In this document: positions 30,510 to 39,637 of the stretch, piece by piece
Numbering within the stretch: position 1 is the first letter of the stretch
Layout: the number at the start of each line of letters is the position of its first letter
NCBI GenBank assembly: GCA_045540715.1
Contig: JAZQHT010000013.1
Location: 1 to 64,000, forward strand
DNA length: 64,000 nt
Source of the DNA: UMGS1279 sp045540715
Lineage (GTDB): Bacteria > Bacillota > Clostridia > Oscillospirales > Acutalibacteraceae
Direction: 5' to 3'
Translations under genes and position numbers: made by a program
The notes under the pieces: model-generated
Told to the model about the DNA's origin: nothing
Seen by the model: only the letters and a program-made list of their open reading frames with translations
Databases searched by the model: none

Positions 30510-31703
30510 TTATTCAGTTGTATAGTTATCAAAATAACCTTGAATAAATACAATCGGTGTTCCCTTATCACCTGAACCCGAAGTTAGATCGCAAAGTGAA
30601 CCTATTAAATCGGTTAAGCGACGTGGAGTTGTGCCTTCAGAGGCCATTTTACCAACAAGGTTACTGTCTTTTTCTTGGATTTTGCCTTTTATAGCTTCTT
30701 TTAATTCTTCACCCGAAAGCTCAGAAAATTCATTATCGGCTAAATATTTAAGTTTAAGCTCGTTAGGTGTTCCTTCAAGACCGCTTGTATAACCCGGTGC
30801 TACAACAGGATCTGCAAGTTCCCAAATTTTGCCTACAGGGTCTTTAAATGCACCATCGCCATAAACCATAACCTCTAGCTTTTTGCCGGTTGCGTTATAT
30901 AGTTTTTCTTGAATTGCATCTACAACCTCTTTGCAGCCAGTTGGGAAAAGTTTAACCTTATCTTCGGTTGCTTTGTTAGAGCCAAGTAAACCATATTGTT
31001 CGTTAAAACCGCTGCCGTTTACAGAAGCATTTAAAATTTCGTCAAGACCTAAAACAATTTCTGCACCGTTTTCTTTTAAAATGCGTTTTGTTCTAAAACG
31101 TGTGTGAATATCGCAACAAAGAACATTTTTGGTGTAATTTAAAATTGCTTTTGGATTATTGGCAAAAATAATTTCGCACTCTGCGCCGCATCCTTCAACA
31201 AGTTCTTTATAATATGCAACGTAATCCATACCTGTAAAGGTGTGCTTTTTATAACCAAAAAGCTCACGATATTTTTCTAATGATAAAACATCGGTATAAG
31301 GGTTTACACCGCTATTATCAACGTCATCAACAGAAATTAGATGATTTCCCACTTCATCAGATGGGTAAGAAAGCATAATTACAACCTTTTTAACACCCTT
31401 TGCAATACCGCGAAGGCAAATTGCAAAACGGTTGCGGCTTAAAATTGGAAAAATAACACCAACCGTTTCTCCGCCGAATTTATTATTAATATCGGTTGCA
31501 ATATCGTCAACAGTTGCGTAATTTCCTTGTGCACGAGCAACAATTGCTTCAGTCATTGCAACAACGTCACGGTCTTTAATGGTAAAACCGTCTTCTTTAG
31601 CGGCTAAAAGAATAGAATCAGCCACAATATCAACAATGTTGTCTCCTTCTTTAATAATAGGAGCGCGAATACCACGAGATACGGTTCCCACCATACGACT
31701 CAT
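30510..31703 (-). CDS. coenzyme F420-0:L-glutamate ligase-like protein (CofE family)
   Basis: This 397-aa protein belongs to the CofE-type F420_ligase family (N-terminal TVSRGIRAPIIKEGDNIVDIVADS, VVAMTEAIVARAQGN, later GDGAFKDPVGKIWELADP). CofE adds glutamates to F420 in archaea and actinobacteria. No other F420 genes are seen here, and Clostridia generally lack F420, so it probably ligates an amino acid to another acceptor. It is monocistronic with its own promoter. The riboswitch of the ECF operon begins 15 bases after its stop. Confidence 0.8.
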   Translation of the reverse strand: MSRMVGTVSRGIRAPIIKEGDNIVDIVADSILLAAKEDGFTIKDRDVVAMTEAIVARAQGNYATVDDIATDINNKFGGETVGVIFPILSRNRFAICLRGIAKGVKKVVIMLSYPSDEVGNHLISVDDVDNSGVNPYTDVLSLEKYRELFGYKKHTFTGMDYVAYYKELVEGCGAECEIIFANNPKAILNYTKNVLCCDIHTRFRTKRILKENGAEIVLGLDEILNASVNGSGFNEQYGLLGSNKATEDKVKLFPTGCKEVVDAIQEKLYNATGKKLEVMVYGDGAFKDPVGKIWELADPVVAPGYTSGLEGTPNELKLKYLADNEFSELSGEELKEAIKGKIQEKDSNLVGKMASEGTTPRRLTDLIGSLCDLTSGSGDKGTPIVFIQGYFDNYTTE

Positions 31704-31755
31704 AACAAAAACCTCTTTTTTTTAAATTAAAAAACTATGTTTTTCACAAGTTAAA

Positions 31756-31784
31756 ATTATAACACTATATGGTATTTATTGCAA
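31756..31784 (-). promoter_or_regulatory. promoter of the CofE-like gene
   Basis: On the minus strand -35 TTGCAA (31779-31784), 17 nt, -10 TATAAT (31756-31761). Confidence 0.8.
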
Positions 31785-31830
31785 TGTTTTTTTGTAAAAA
31801 AAGGTCATATTTTTTTAAGGTTTCATATAC

Positions 31831-31859
31831 TTGCCAATAATATGTTTTTTTGATATAAT
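31831..31859 (+). promoter_or_regulatory. promoter of the branching-enzyme operon
   Basis: -35 TTGCCA (31831-31836), 17 nt, -10 TATAAT (31854-31859). It diverges from the CofE-like promoter 47 bp away. Confidence 0.8.
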
Positions 31860-31891
31860 AAAATAAATATAACTTTAAGTGGGAGGCAACT

Positions 31892-33877
31892 ATGAGCAAA
31901 TTAAATATTGATAAAATTTTTGAAATTGACCCATACCTTTCCCCTTACAAAAATAAAATTCTAGAAAGATATAATTATTACGTAAAAAAGCGTGCTGAAC
32001 TTTTAGGTAAAAATAAAAGTTTGGTTAACTTTGCTAACGGCCATAAATACTTTGGTTTTCATAAAACCGAAGATGGTTATATTTACAGAGAATGGGCGCC
32101 AAATGCAGAAAAAATGTATTTGACCGGCGATTTTAATAATTGGGACCTATATAAAAACGAAATGAAAAATATAGGTAACGGTGTTTTTGAAATTAAGGTA
32201 AAAGCCAAAAGCGGTGATAAAGTTCAAGCCATTATAATTAGTGGTGGTAACACTTTGCGCCGTGTTCCAAGCTATGCAACAAGGGTTGTCCAAGACGAAA
32301 AAACTTATCTTTGGTGCGCCGAAATTGAAGACACTTTAGAATATTTTGACTTTAGCGACGAAAATTTTAAACCTTCAAAAACCCCATTTATTTACGAGTG
32401 CCATATTGGTATGTCTAGTGAAGAAGGCAAGGTTTCTTCTTTCGCGGAATTTACCAAAAACGTGCTTCCTAAAATTAAAGAACTTGGCTATAATACTATT
32501 CAAATTATGGCTGTTATGGAGCACCCCTATTATGGCTCTTTTGGTTATCAGGTTTCTTCGTTTTTTGCGGTTTCCAGCCGCTTTGGTAAAAGTAAAGACC
32601 TTAAAGAGCTTATAAAACAAGCCCACAAAAACGGTATTGCGGTACTTTTGGACGTGGTGCACTCTCACGCAGTTAAAAATACGGGGGACGGATTAAACGA
32701 GTTTGACGGCTCGGCTTATCAATATTTTCACGAAGGAAGCAAGGGTGAGCATCCCGCGTGGGACACAAAGCTATTTAATTACGGCAAAAACGAAGTTATT
32801 CACTTTTTGCTTTCTAACTTAAAATATTATTTAGAGGTTTTTCATTTTGACGGCTTTAGGTTTGACGGTGTTACCTCTATGCTTTATAACGACCACGGAC
32901 TTGGCAGCAGCTTTACAAACTACTATATGTATTTTTCTGATAATACAGATAACGATGCCGTAACATATTTAATGCTTGCTAACGAGTTAATTCATAAATA
33001 CAATAAAAACGCAATTACCATTGCTGAAGATATGTCGGGAATGCCTGGTATGTGCTTACCGATAAATATTGGCGGCATTGGTTTTGATTACAGGCTTTCT
33101 ATGGGCGTGCCGGATTTGTGGATTAAGCTTATTAAAGAATATTCTGACGATACTTTAGATATTGCAAAGCTTTATTACGAACTAATAATGCGAAGAAATA
33201 AAGAAAAGAATATTGGATATAGTGAATCGCACGATCAGGCGCTTGTTGGAGATAAAACCATAATGTTCCGCCTATGCGACGCTGAAATGTATTGGAAGAT
33301 GTCTAAAAATACAGAAAGCTTAATAATTGAGCGCGGAATTGCCCTTCATAAAATGATTCGGCTTGTAACTGCGTCTCTTGCAGGAGAAGGTTATTTAAAC
33401 TTTATGGGTAACGAATTTGGGCACCCTGAGTGGATTGATTTTCCGCGTGAAGGAAATGGGTACAGTTATCATTACTGCCGCAGACAATGGTCGCTTGCAG
33501 AAAACAAAGACCTTAAATATCATTATTTAAAAGATTTTGATAAAGCAATGATTGCGTTTTTGCAAAACGAAGACGTACTTAAATGTTTTGCAAGCAGTAG
33601 TTATATTCATCAAGACGACAAAATTTTATCATATACAAAAAAAGACCTTGTTTTTGTATTTAACTTTAATCCAACTAAAAGTTTTGAAGGGTATTTTATA
33701 CCAACTAAAAAAAGTGGCAATTACAAGGTAATATTAAATACCGATAATGCAGATTTTGGCGGCTTTAACAGAATTGACGAAAGCTATATTTATAAAACCC
33801 AAAAGATTAATAAACAAAACGGCATTAAATGTTATTTACCAAATCGCACCTGCTTAGTGTTTAAAAAAGAAAAATAA
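31892..33877 (+). CDS. glgB: 1,4-alpha-glucan branching enzyme (GH13)
   Basis: This 661-aa enzyme makes alpha-1,6 branches in glycogen. It has an N-terminal CBM48 module (YREWAPNAEKMYLTGDFNNWD, about 65-105), then a GH13 barrel with DVVHSHA, nucleophile Asp325 in GFRFDGV, acid/base Glu379 in IAEDMSG, and SHDQALVGD. A C-terminal beta domain follows. Size and motif spelling (HSHAVKNTGDGLNEFDG) resemble the eukaryote-like GlgB subgroup. It leads an operon with a SIS protein, a sugar kinase and trmB. No glycogen synthase gene is nearby. Confidence 0.93.
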   Translation: MSKLNIDKIFEIDPYLSPYKNKILERYNYYVKKRAELLGKNKSLVNFANGHKYFGFHKTEDGYIYREWAPNAEKMYLTGDFNNWDLYKNEMKNIGNGVFEIKVKAKSGDKVQAIIISGGNTLRRVPSYATRVVQDEKTYLWCAEIEDTLEYFDFSDENFKPSKTPFIYECHIGMSSEEGKVSSFAEFTKNVLPKIKELGYNTIQIMAVMEHPYYGSFGYQVSSFFAVSSRFGKSKDLKELIKQAHKNGIAVLLDVVHSHAVKNTGDGLNEFDGSAYQYFHEGSKGEHPAWDTKLFNYGKNEVIHFLLSNLKYYLEVFHFDGFRFDGVTSMLYNDHGLGSSFTNYYMYFSDNTDNDAVTYLMLANELIHKYNKNAITIAEDMSGMPGMCLPINIGGIGFDYRLSMGVPDLWIKLIKEYSDDTLDIAKLYYELIMRRNKEKNIGYSESHDQALVGDKTIMFRLCDAEMYWKMSKNTESLIIERGIALHKMIRLVTASLAGEGYLNFMGNEFGHPEWIDFPREGNGYSYHYCRRQWSLAENKDLKYHYLKDFDKAMIAFLQNEDVLKCFASSSYIHQDDKILSYTKKDLVFVFNFNPTKSFEGYFIPTKKSGNYKVILNTDNADFGGFNRIDESYIYKTQKINKQNGIKCYLPNRTCLVFKKEK

Positions 33878-33889
33878 CGGAGAGTTATT

Positions 33890-34591
33890 ATGAGTGAATA
33901 TTTAAATAAAATTACAGATTGCTTAAATAAAATTGAAACCGAAGAAAAAGAAAGTTTAGCACTTGCTTCAAATTTAGTTGCTAAAACCATTGAAAATGAT
34001 GGTATTATTTACGTTTTTGGTTGCGGACACTCGCATTTACCAGGTCTTGACACCTTTTATCGTGCAGGGGGGCTTGCTAACGTTTCGCCAATACTCGATG
34101 CAGACCTTATGCTTTTTAACGGGGCTGCAAAATCTTCAAGGATGGAGAAAATGAGCGGCCTTGCTACCGAAATTATAAGACGCTATACATTAACAGAGAA
34201 GGATATGCTTTTTGTACTTTCGGCTTCGGGCAAAAATCAAGTGCCTTACGAAATGGCGCTTGAAGCCAAAAAACTTGGTGTTAAAACAGTTGGTATATCC
34301 TCTTCTTCATATTTTGAAAAGGGCGGAAAATTACACACCGCTACCGATATACATATTGACTGCAAGGTGCCTTACGGAGACGCTTGTATTACCGTTGGCG
34401 ATATTAAAATGGGCGGTCTTTCAACGGCGGCGGCTTGTTTTATTTTAAATAGCGTATTAATTGAGGGCTCTAAAATTGCTTTAGAAAAGGGTGTTAAACC
34501 ACCCATTTATTTAAGCGGTAATATTGAGGGCGGCAAAGACCACAACGTTATTTTAGAAGAAAGATATTTTAAAAGGGTGAAACACCTATGA
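33890..34591 (+). CDS. SIS-domain sugar-phosphate-binding protein (UPF0309-like)
   Basis: This 233-aa protein has a single SIS fold that binds phosphosugars (VFGCGHSHLPGLDTFYRAGG, VLSASGKNQVP, TVGDIKMGGLST). Relatives are annotated UPF0309 and are near amino-sugar catabolism genes. It could be an isomerase or a sensor. The start follows GGAGAG 12 bases after glgB, and it overlaps the ribokinase-like gene by 4 nt, suggesting that the two handle the same sugar. Confidence 0.8.
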   Translation: MSEYLNKITDCLNKIETEEKESLALASNLVAKTIENDGIIYVFGCGHSHLPGLDTFYRAGGLANVSPILDADLMLFNGAAKSSRMEKMSGLATEIIRRYTLTEKDMLFVLSASGKNQVPYEMALEAKKLGVKTVGISSSSYFEKGGKLHTATDIHIDCKVPYGDACITVGDIKMGGLSTAAACFILNSVLIEGSKIALEKGVKPPIYLSGNIEGGKDHNVILEERYFKRVKHL

Positions 34592-35421
34592 GTAAAATTG
34601 CAGTTATTGGCATGGTGGGAAACTCTGCCTTTTTACCGGTTGAAAATTTTCACATTGGCGGCGAAACGATAGTTGCAAAAGATTTTCATTTAGAACCGGG
34701 CGGCAAGGGTTATAATGCGGCAGTTGCGGCGGCGCGTTTTGGTGCAGAAGTTTCTTTTTTAGCGGCAGTTGGCCAAAGTGGCTTTGAAAGCATTGATGCT
34801 TTTACAAAAAATGAAGGCATTAAGGGTGTTTTTATAAAAAAACAATGTCCCACGGCTTTTGCTACAATTATTACAAATGCTGCAGGTGAAAATCAGGTTA
34901 CGGTTTTTCAAGGGGCGGCTTTAGATGAAAAGGACCTTTTAAGCTTTGAGGAAGAAATAAAAACCGCCAATATACTTTTACTTAATAATGAAGTACCCGA
35001 AATTGTTAACGTAAAAGCAATTGAAATTGCAAAAAAATATGGTGTGTTTGTAGTTTTAAACCCGGCTCCTTATAGACCTCTTTGTGATTATATTTTAGAA
35101 AACGTAGATATTTTTACACCCAACGAGCACGAAACAAAGGGTTTAGAAAATAAAGAAAATTTAATTGTAACCTTAGGCAAAAAAGGTGCTTTAATTAAAG
35201 AAAAAAACATAACTGTTGAAAAATTTAATGCAGGTAAAGCCATTGATACAACAGGCGCGGGAGATACCTTTAACGGTGTACTTTGCGCCGAGCTTGGCGA
35301 TAAAAAAGATATTTTAACCGCTGTAAAAAGTGCTATTAGAGCATCTGGCGTTAAGGTAACAAAAAAATATGCGGCAGGCGGAATTCCAACAAAAGAAGAA
35401 ATAGAGCGTTATGAGAATTAG
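34588..35421 (+). CDS. PfkB-family sugar kinase, ribokinase-like
   Basis: This 277-aa kinase phosphorylates ribose or a related sugar. It has the N-terminal PfkB signature with GGKGYNAAVAAARFGAEVSFLAAVG (about residues 36-60) and the C-terminal catalytic DTTGAGDTFNGVL, with the base Asp in GAGD. Length is slightly below typical RbsK. Overlaps on both sides (4 nt with the SIS gene, 11 nt with trmB) show translational coupling. The exact sugar is not readable. Confidence 0.88.
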   Translation: MSKIAVIGMVGNSAFLPVENFHIGGETIVAKDFHLEPGGKGYNAAVAAARFGAEVSFLAAVGQSGFESIDAFTKNEGIKGVFIKKQCPTAFATIITNAAGENQVTVFQGAALDEKDLLSFEEEIKTANILLLNNEVPEIVNVKAIEIAKKYGVFVVLNPAPYRPLCDYILENVDIFTPNEHETKGLENKENLIVTLGKKGALIKEKNITVEKFNAGKAIDTTGAGDTFNGVLCAELGDKKDILTAVKSAIRASGVKVTKKYAAGGIPTKEEIERYEN

Positions 35422-36088
35422 AAGAAAAAAGAATTTAGAAACAAGAATTGAAAACTGCCAAGAAAACTTTATTTATTTAATGGAAGAAGAAAAAGACGCA
35501 AGAGAAAAAACCGAAAAGTTTATTTCTTACGCTTCCCTTTTTAATAATCAAAATCCAACTAATTTAGAAATTGGTTGCGGCAAAGGCAGATTTTCTATTA
35601 CAAAAGCTAAGCAAAACCCAAATATTAACTTTTTGGCGGTTGAAAAAATTGATAACGTGCTTGTAACCGCAAGTGAAAACGCCAAAAAAGAAGGGCTAAA
35701 TAATATTAAATTTTTGTGCGTTGCGGCCGAATATTTAGACCGCTATATTGCACCAAAAAGTATTGAAAATATTTATTTAAACTTTTCTTGCCCCTACCCT
35801 AAAAAGCGTTATGCAAACCGTCGTTTAACCAACCCCAAATTTTTAAAGGTTTATAAAAACATTTTAAAAGACGGTGGCTTTATTTATCAAAAAACCGATA
35901 ACCGCGAGTTTTTTGAATATTCTTTAATAAACTATACCGCAAACGGTTTTTATATTGAAGATATTTCGCTTGATTTACATAAGAGTAATATAGAAAACAA
36001 CGTTATGACCGAGTACGAAGAAAAGTTTGTTAACCTAGGTCTTCCCATATATTACGCAAAAATAGGCATAAAAAAAGAGAACGAATAA
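35411..36088 (+). CDS. trmB: tRNA (guanine-N7-)-methyltransferase-like protein with altered catalytic motif
   Basis: This 225-aa SAM-dependent methyltransferase of the TrmB family should make m7G46 in tRNA. The SAM site is NLEIGCGKGRF (about 54-63). The motif normally read as N-F-x-D-P-W-P-K is NFSCPYPKKRYANRRL here, so the catalytic Asp is Cys127 and the Trp is Tyr129. The rest of the family pattern (TDNREFFEYS, MTEYEEKF) is intact. It may be a subgroup with changed chemistry or target. It is the last gene of the glgB operon and ends in a strong terminator. Confidence 0.85.
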   Translation: MRIRRKKNLETRIENCQENFIYLMEEEKDAREKTEKFISYASLFNNQNPTNLEIGCGKGRFSITKAKQNPNINFLAVEKIDNVLVTASENAKKEGLNNIKFLCVAAEYLDRYIAPKSIENIYLNFSCPYPKKRYANRRLTNPKFLKVYKNILKDGGFIYQKTDNREFFEYSLINYTANGFYIEDISLDLHKSNIENNVMTEYEEKFVNLGLPIYYAKIGIKKENE

Positions 36089-36103
36089 TCGTTCTCTTTT
36101 TTG
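36073..36103. terminator. terminator of the glgB-trmB operon, bidirectional
   Basis: A 12-bp stem AAAAGAGAACGA/TCGTTCTCTTTT with a 4-nt loop is followed by TTTTTTG. The stop codon of trmB lies inside it. It faces the converging ZIP gene. Confidence 0.88.
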
Positions 36104-36107
36104 TTTT

Positions 36108-36863
36108 TTAACCTAATAATACGTCAAACAGTAGCATTAAACTAAAGCCCACAAGTAGTGAATAAGTGGCTCCGCGTTCGCTTCCGTGAGAGTGGGTTTC
36201 GGGAATCATTTCATCGCTAATAACGTAAAGCATTGTGCCGCCCGCAAACGAAAGCATAAAGGGTAAAATTACACTGGAAACGCTTACTGCAAAATAACCT
36301 ATAAGTGTACCGATAACCTCAACAAGACCGGTCATCATAGCAAGTAAAAATGTGCGTGACGGTTTTATGCCGCTTGCAAGCATAGGGCCAATTATAACCA
36401 TACCTTCGGGTATATTTTGAAGGGCAATACCGCCTGCAATAAGCAGTGCGTCGGTAGTGTCCCCCGTTCCAAAGCCAACACCTGCCGCAAGTCCTTCAGG
36501 CAAATTGTGAATTGCAATTGCCGTTACAAAAAGCAACACACGACTTAAGTCTTTATTGTTTTTATGGTTTTCAATATCTGCCCCTGCAATTTTGTGTAGG
36601 TGCGGCACAATTTTATCAATAACGTTTAGCATTAAAGCGCCACAAAAAATGCCGGCAATCGTAACTAAAATACCCCATTTACCGCCATATTCTAAAGAAG
36701 GCAAAATAAGACCTAATACTGCCGCCGCAAGCATAACGCCTGCCGCAAAAGAAAGCACTATATCTGAAAATTTATGTGAAATTTTTTTAAATGCAAAACC
36801 TATAATAGCGCCAATTATTGTAGCGCCGCCCACACCTAAGGCCGTTAATAAAACTAATTCCAT
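36108..36863 (-). CDS. ZIP-family metal transporter (ZupT-like)
   Basis: This 251-aa membrane protein with eight helices probably imports zinc or another divalent cation. The binuclear metal-site helices are read as AIHNLPEGLAAG (about 135-146) and ALQNIPEGMVI (165-175), followed by the conserved Glu in GLVEVIG. A histidine-poor loop between helices 3 and 4 includes HLHKIAGADIENH. It is a single gene. Uptake of Zn here and Zn/Cd efflux at 2.6-5 kb are opposite arms of metal balance. Confidence 0.92.
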   Translation of the reverse strand: MELVLLTALGVGGATIIGAIIGFAFKKISHKFSDIVLSFAAGVMLAAAVLGLILPSLEYGGKWGILVTIAGIFCGALMLNVIDKIVPHLHKIAGADIENHKNNKDLSRVLLFVTAIAIHNLPEGLAAGVGFGTGDTTDALLIAGGIALQNIPEGMVIIGPMLASGIKPSRTFLLAMMTGLVEVIGTLIGYFAVSVSSVILPFMLSFAGGTMLYVISDEMIPETHSHGSERGATYSLLVGFSLMLLFDVLLG

Positions 36864-36937
36864 AAATATCTCCTTTTTATTTATGTTTTAATTCTATCAT
36901 ATTTTATAAAAAATGTATATAAAAAGTTCTTTTTCAC

Positions 36938-36966
36938 TTGACAAACATAAAAATTTATTCTATATT
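36938..36966 (+). promoter_or_regulatory. promoter of the FNT-GH127 unit
   Basis: -35 TTGACA (36938-36943, perfect), 17 nt, -10 TATATT (36961-36966). Confidence 0.8.
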
Positions 36967-36994
36967 TTTTAAAAAAGTTTGTTTAGGAGAATTT

Positions 36995-37600
36995 ATGAAA
37001 AGAATTGCAGAATTTATTAAAAGCATATTAGCAGGTATGGCAATATCTTTAGGCGGTGCGGTTTATCTATCTTGCGAAAACAAATACGTTGGCGCATTTT
37101 TCTTTTGCGTTGGACTAATAACTGTTGTGTATTTTGGTTTAAACCTTTATACAGGTAAGGTTGGCTATGTTTTAGAAAATAACAAAACCTTTTTATTAGA
37201 CACAATTTTTTCTGTTTTTGGCAACGCTATTGGTTGTTTAATTTTTGCAATAATGCAAAGCCCCATAAATAACGTTATTAGTATGGTAGAAAACAAACTG
37301 CAAAAGGGCCATTTAGAAGCCTTTTTTGATGGTATTTTATGCGGCGTTTTAATTTTTATTTGTGTTGATATTTTTAAAAAGAAAAACACGCCCATTGCAA
37401 TTTTATTTTGTGTTCCAACCTTTATTTTGTGCGGTTTTGAGCACAGTGTTGCAGATATGTTCTATATTTTTAACGCAAGAAACTTTAGTTTAAATTCGCT
37501 ATTATTCTTAACGCTTGTTATTTTAGGCAATGCCGTTGGCGGACTTTTGTTCCCCATTCTTTTTAAACTTTATAACAAGTTAATTAAAAAGGCTGAGTAG
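36995..37600 (+). CDS. formate/nitrite transporter (FNT) family channel
   Basis: This 201-aa, six-helix protein resembles short FNT channels for small monocarboxylates (N-terminal FIKSILAGMAISLGGAVYLS; GLNLYTGKVGYVLENN; LTLVILGNAVGGLLFP near the C-terminus). It is shorter than the usual 260-280 aa and has a compact C-terminus. The frame is open from 36938, but the ATG at 36995 follows TAGGAG. A GH127 gene follows after 22 bp. The pairing of a fermentation-acid channel with a glycosidase is unexplained. Confidence 0.8.
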   Translation: MKRIAEFIKSILAGMAISLGGAVYLSCENKYVGAFFFCVGLITVVYFGLNLYTGKVGYVLENNKTFLLDTIFSVFGNAIGCLIFAIMQSPINNVISMVENKLQKGHLEAFFDGILCGVLIFICVDIFKKKNTPIAILFCVPTFILCGFEHSVADMFYIFNARNFSLNSLLFLTLVILGNAVGGLLFPILFKLYNKLIKKAE

Positions 37601-37622
37601 TATTTTAAAAGCGGGTGTTATT

Positions 37623-39587
37623 ATGCAAAACAACTTATGCAACAAAATGTTTGAAATTCCAATTTCTAACATAAAGCCTGAGGGTTGGTTAAAAGATAAT
37701 ATTTTACGCCAAAAAAACGGTTTAACAGGAAACTTAGATAAAATTGGTTTTCCCTTTAAAAGTGTTTCTTGGGCTAAAAGCGATGTTGACACCACCACCC
37801 AAAACGAAAATCCAGGCTGGTGGGCTTACGAACAAACCGCATATTTGCTTGACGGCATTACCCGTTGCGGTGCGTTACTAAACGACCAAGAGTTAACAAA
37901 AAAAGCTAAAGAGTCTTTTGATTACGTTTTAAAAAACGTGGGCGAAGACGGTTATTTAGGTCCTAAATTTTTGCATGAATTTCACGAGCACGGTCATAAT
38001 CGTTGGCCACACGTTGTATTTTTCAGGGCATTATTTGCCGAATTTTCTAAAACGGGCGACCAAGAAATTTTAAACGCCATAGTTAAGCATTATACCGATT
38101 GCCCCTTTGACTATTCAAATCAGCGCGATTTACTTAACCTTGAAATTATGCTTTTAGCTTATATTTACAGCGGTAATGAAAAGCTTTTAGATATGGCAAT
38201 TAAAAACTATGAAGAATATAACGAAAAATGTAACGACGATTATTGCGTTAAAGCGTTTTTATCTGAAAAGCCCATTTACGGCCACGGTGTTTCCTTTAAC
38301 GAATTTGCAAAGCTAGGCGCTATGCTTTATATTTGCACAGGCGATAAAGAATATTTAAAACCCGTTTTAAAGGCATATAAAAAGGTTGATAAATATCATA
38401 TGATGCCAAGCGGTTTGCACTGCTGCAACGAATATTTGTTAGATAACGACCATATGCAAACCCACGAAATGTGCGACGTTACCGATTACACCTGGACACT
38501 CGGTTATTTACTAATGGCAACAGGCGATGGTATCTTTGCGGATAAAATTGAAAAATGCATTTTTAACGCAGGCTTTGGCGCGGTTGACGACAACTTTAAA
38601 AGCATTCAATATTTATCGGGCTTAAATCAGGTTATTTGCACCGATAATTCTAACCACTCCGATTATTTTAAAGGGCATAACTGGATGAGTTACCGCCCCT
38701 TGCCCGACGTTGAATGCTGCCCTGCAAACTCAACGAGATTTTTACCGAACTACTGCGCAAGAATGTATATGCAAAAAGATAACCAAATTTTTGCAAACCT
38801 TTACGGTCCAAACGAAACGAGTTTTGTTGTTAACGGCAAGAATTTTAAGGTTTCACAAGAAACCAAATATCCCTTTGGCGATGCTATTTTCTTTAAGTTT
38901 AGCAGTTGTGAAAAAACAAAATTTGCGTTTAATTTACGTATTCCCGCTTGGTGCGAAAAACCCGCCGTTAAAATTAACGGTGAAGCTTATGAAATTAGCC
39001 TTAATAAAGGCTATGCAAGATTTGAAAGAGAATTTTTCAACGGTGATGTTATTGAGCTTAATTTACCAAGCGAAATTAAACTTTTAGAACATTCGGGTGG
39101 CGGAAGCTTTATTCAAAAGGGACCGCTTGTTTATTCCTTGGCTATTGATGCAAAGGAAGAACTGATTACCAACGAAGATAAAACCACAAAGGACTTCCCC
39201 GCTTTTAACCTAACACCAAAAAGTGTTTGGAACTATGCACTTTTAGAAAACACAACCTTTGAATTTGAAGAGTTAGAAAACGGCACGAATTCTCCTTGGG
39301 TGTTAAGTGAATGTCCTTTTAGCATTACGGTTAAGGCTAAAAAAATTAACAATTGGGACTTAGAAAAAACCAACACGGTTTATGGCGCAATAGGACTTGG
39401 TACACCCCGAAAAAACTATGTGTATCCTTGGAAAAGAGGCTATCTAAGGGGCGATTTTGCCTTTACCCCACGCCTACCCGATGAAACCTTCATTAAAAAT
39501 AATATAGCAACGCAAGAAGAAACAATTAAGCTTGTGCCAATGGGCGCTACACGTTTAAGATTAACCCTTTTTGCAAAAACAAAATAA
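37623..39587 (+). CDS. GH127-type beta-L-arabinofuranosidase
   Basis: This 654-aa enzyme should remove beta-L-arabinofuranose from plant hydroxyproline glycans or pectin side chains. The GH127 zinc-thiolate site is visible. Glu282 and Cys284 are in HEMCDVTD, and Cys365 and Cys366 are in VECCPANSTRF, where one Cys serves as nucleophile in HypBA1. An (alpha/alpha)6 barrel (1-390) is followed by beta-sandwich domains. There is no signal peptide, so it acts on imported oligosaccharides. Length matches the family. Confidence 0.9.
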   Translation: MQNNLCNKMFEIPISNIKPEGWLKDNILRQKNGLTGNLDKIGFPFKSVSWAKSDVDTTTQNENPGWWAYEQTAYLLDGITRCGALLNDQELTKKAKESFDYVLKNVGEDGYLGPKFLHEFHEHGHNRWPHVVFFRALFAEFSKTGDQEILNAIVKHYTDCPFDYSNQRDLLNLEIMLLAYIYSGNEKLLDMAIKNYEEYNEKCNDDYCVKAFLSEKPIYGHGVSFNEFAKLGAMLYICTGDKEYLKPVLKAYKKVDKYHMMPSGLHCCNEYLLDNDHMQTHEMCDVTDYTWTLGYLLMATGDGIFADKIEKCIFNAGFGAVDDNFKSIQYLSGLNQVICTDNSNHSDYFKGHNWMSYRPLPDVECCPANSTRFLPNYCARMYMQKDNQIFANLYGPNETSFVVNGKNFKVSQETKYPFGDAIFFKFSSCEKTKFAFNLRIPAWCEKPAVKINGEAYEISLNKGYARFEREFFNGDVIELNLPSEIKLLEHSGGGSFIQKGPLVYSLAIDAKEELITNEDKTTKDFPAFNLTPKSVWNYALLENTTFEFEELENGTNSPWVLSECPFSITVKAKKINNWDLEKTNTVYGAIGLGTPRKNYVYPWKRGYLRGDFAFTPRLPDETFIKNNIATQEETIKLVPMGATRLRLTLFAKTK

Positions 39588-39588
39588 T

Positions 39589-39616
39589 AAAAGCGAGGTT
39601 TAAACCTCGCTTTTTT
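39589..39616. terminator. bidirectional terminator
   Basis: A perfect 13-bp inverted repeat AAAAGCGAGGTTT/AAACCTCGCTTTT is followed by TT. It lies between converging GH127 and ychF. Confidence 0.88.
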
Positions 39617-39637
39617 ATTTGCTCTTTTTGTATTTTT

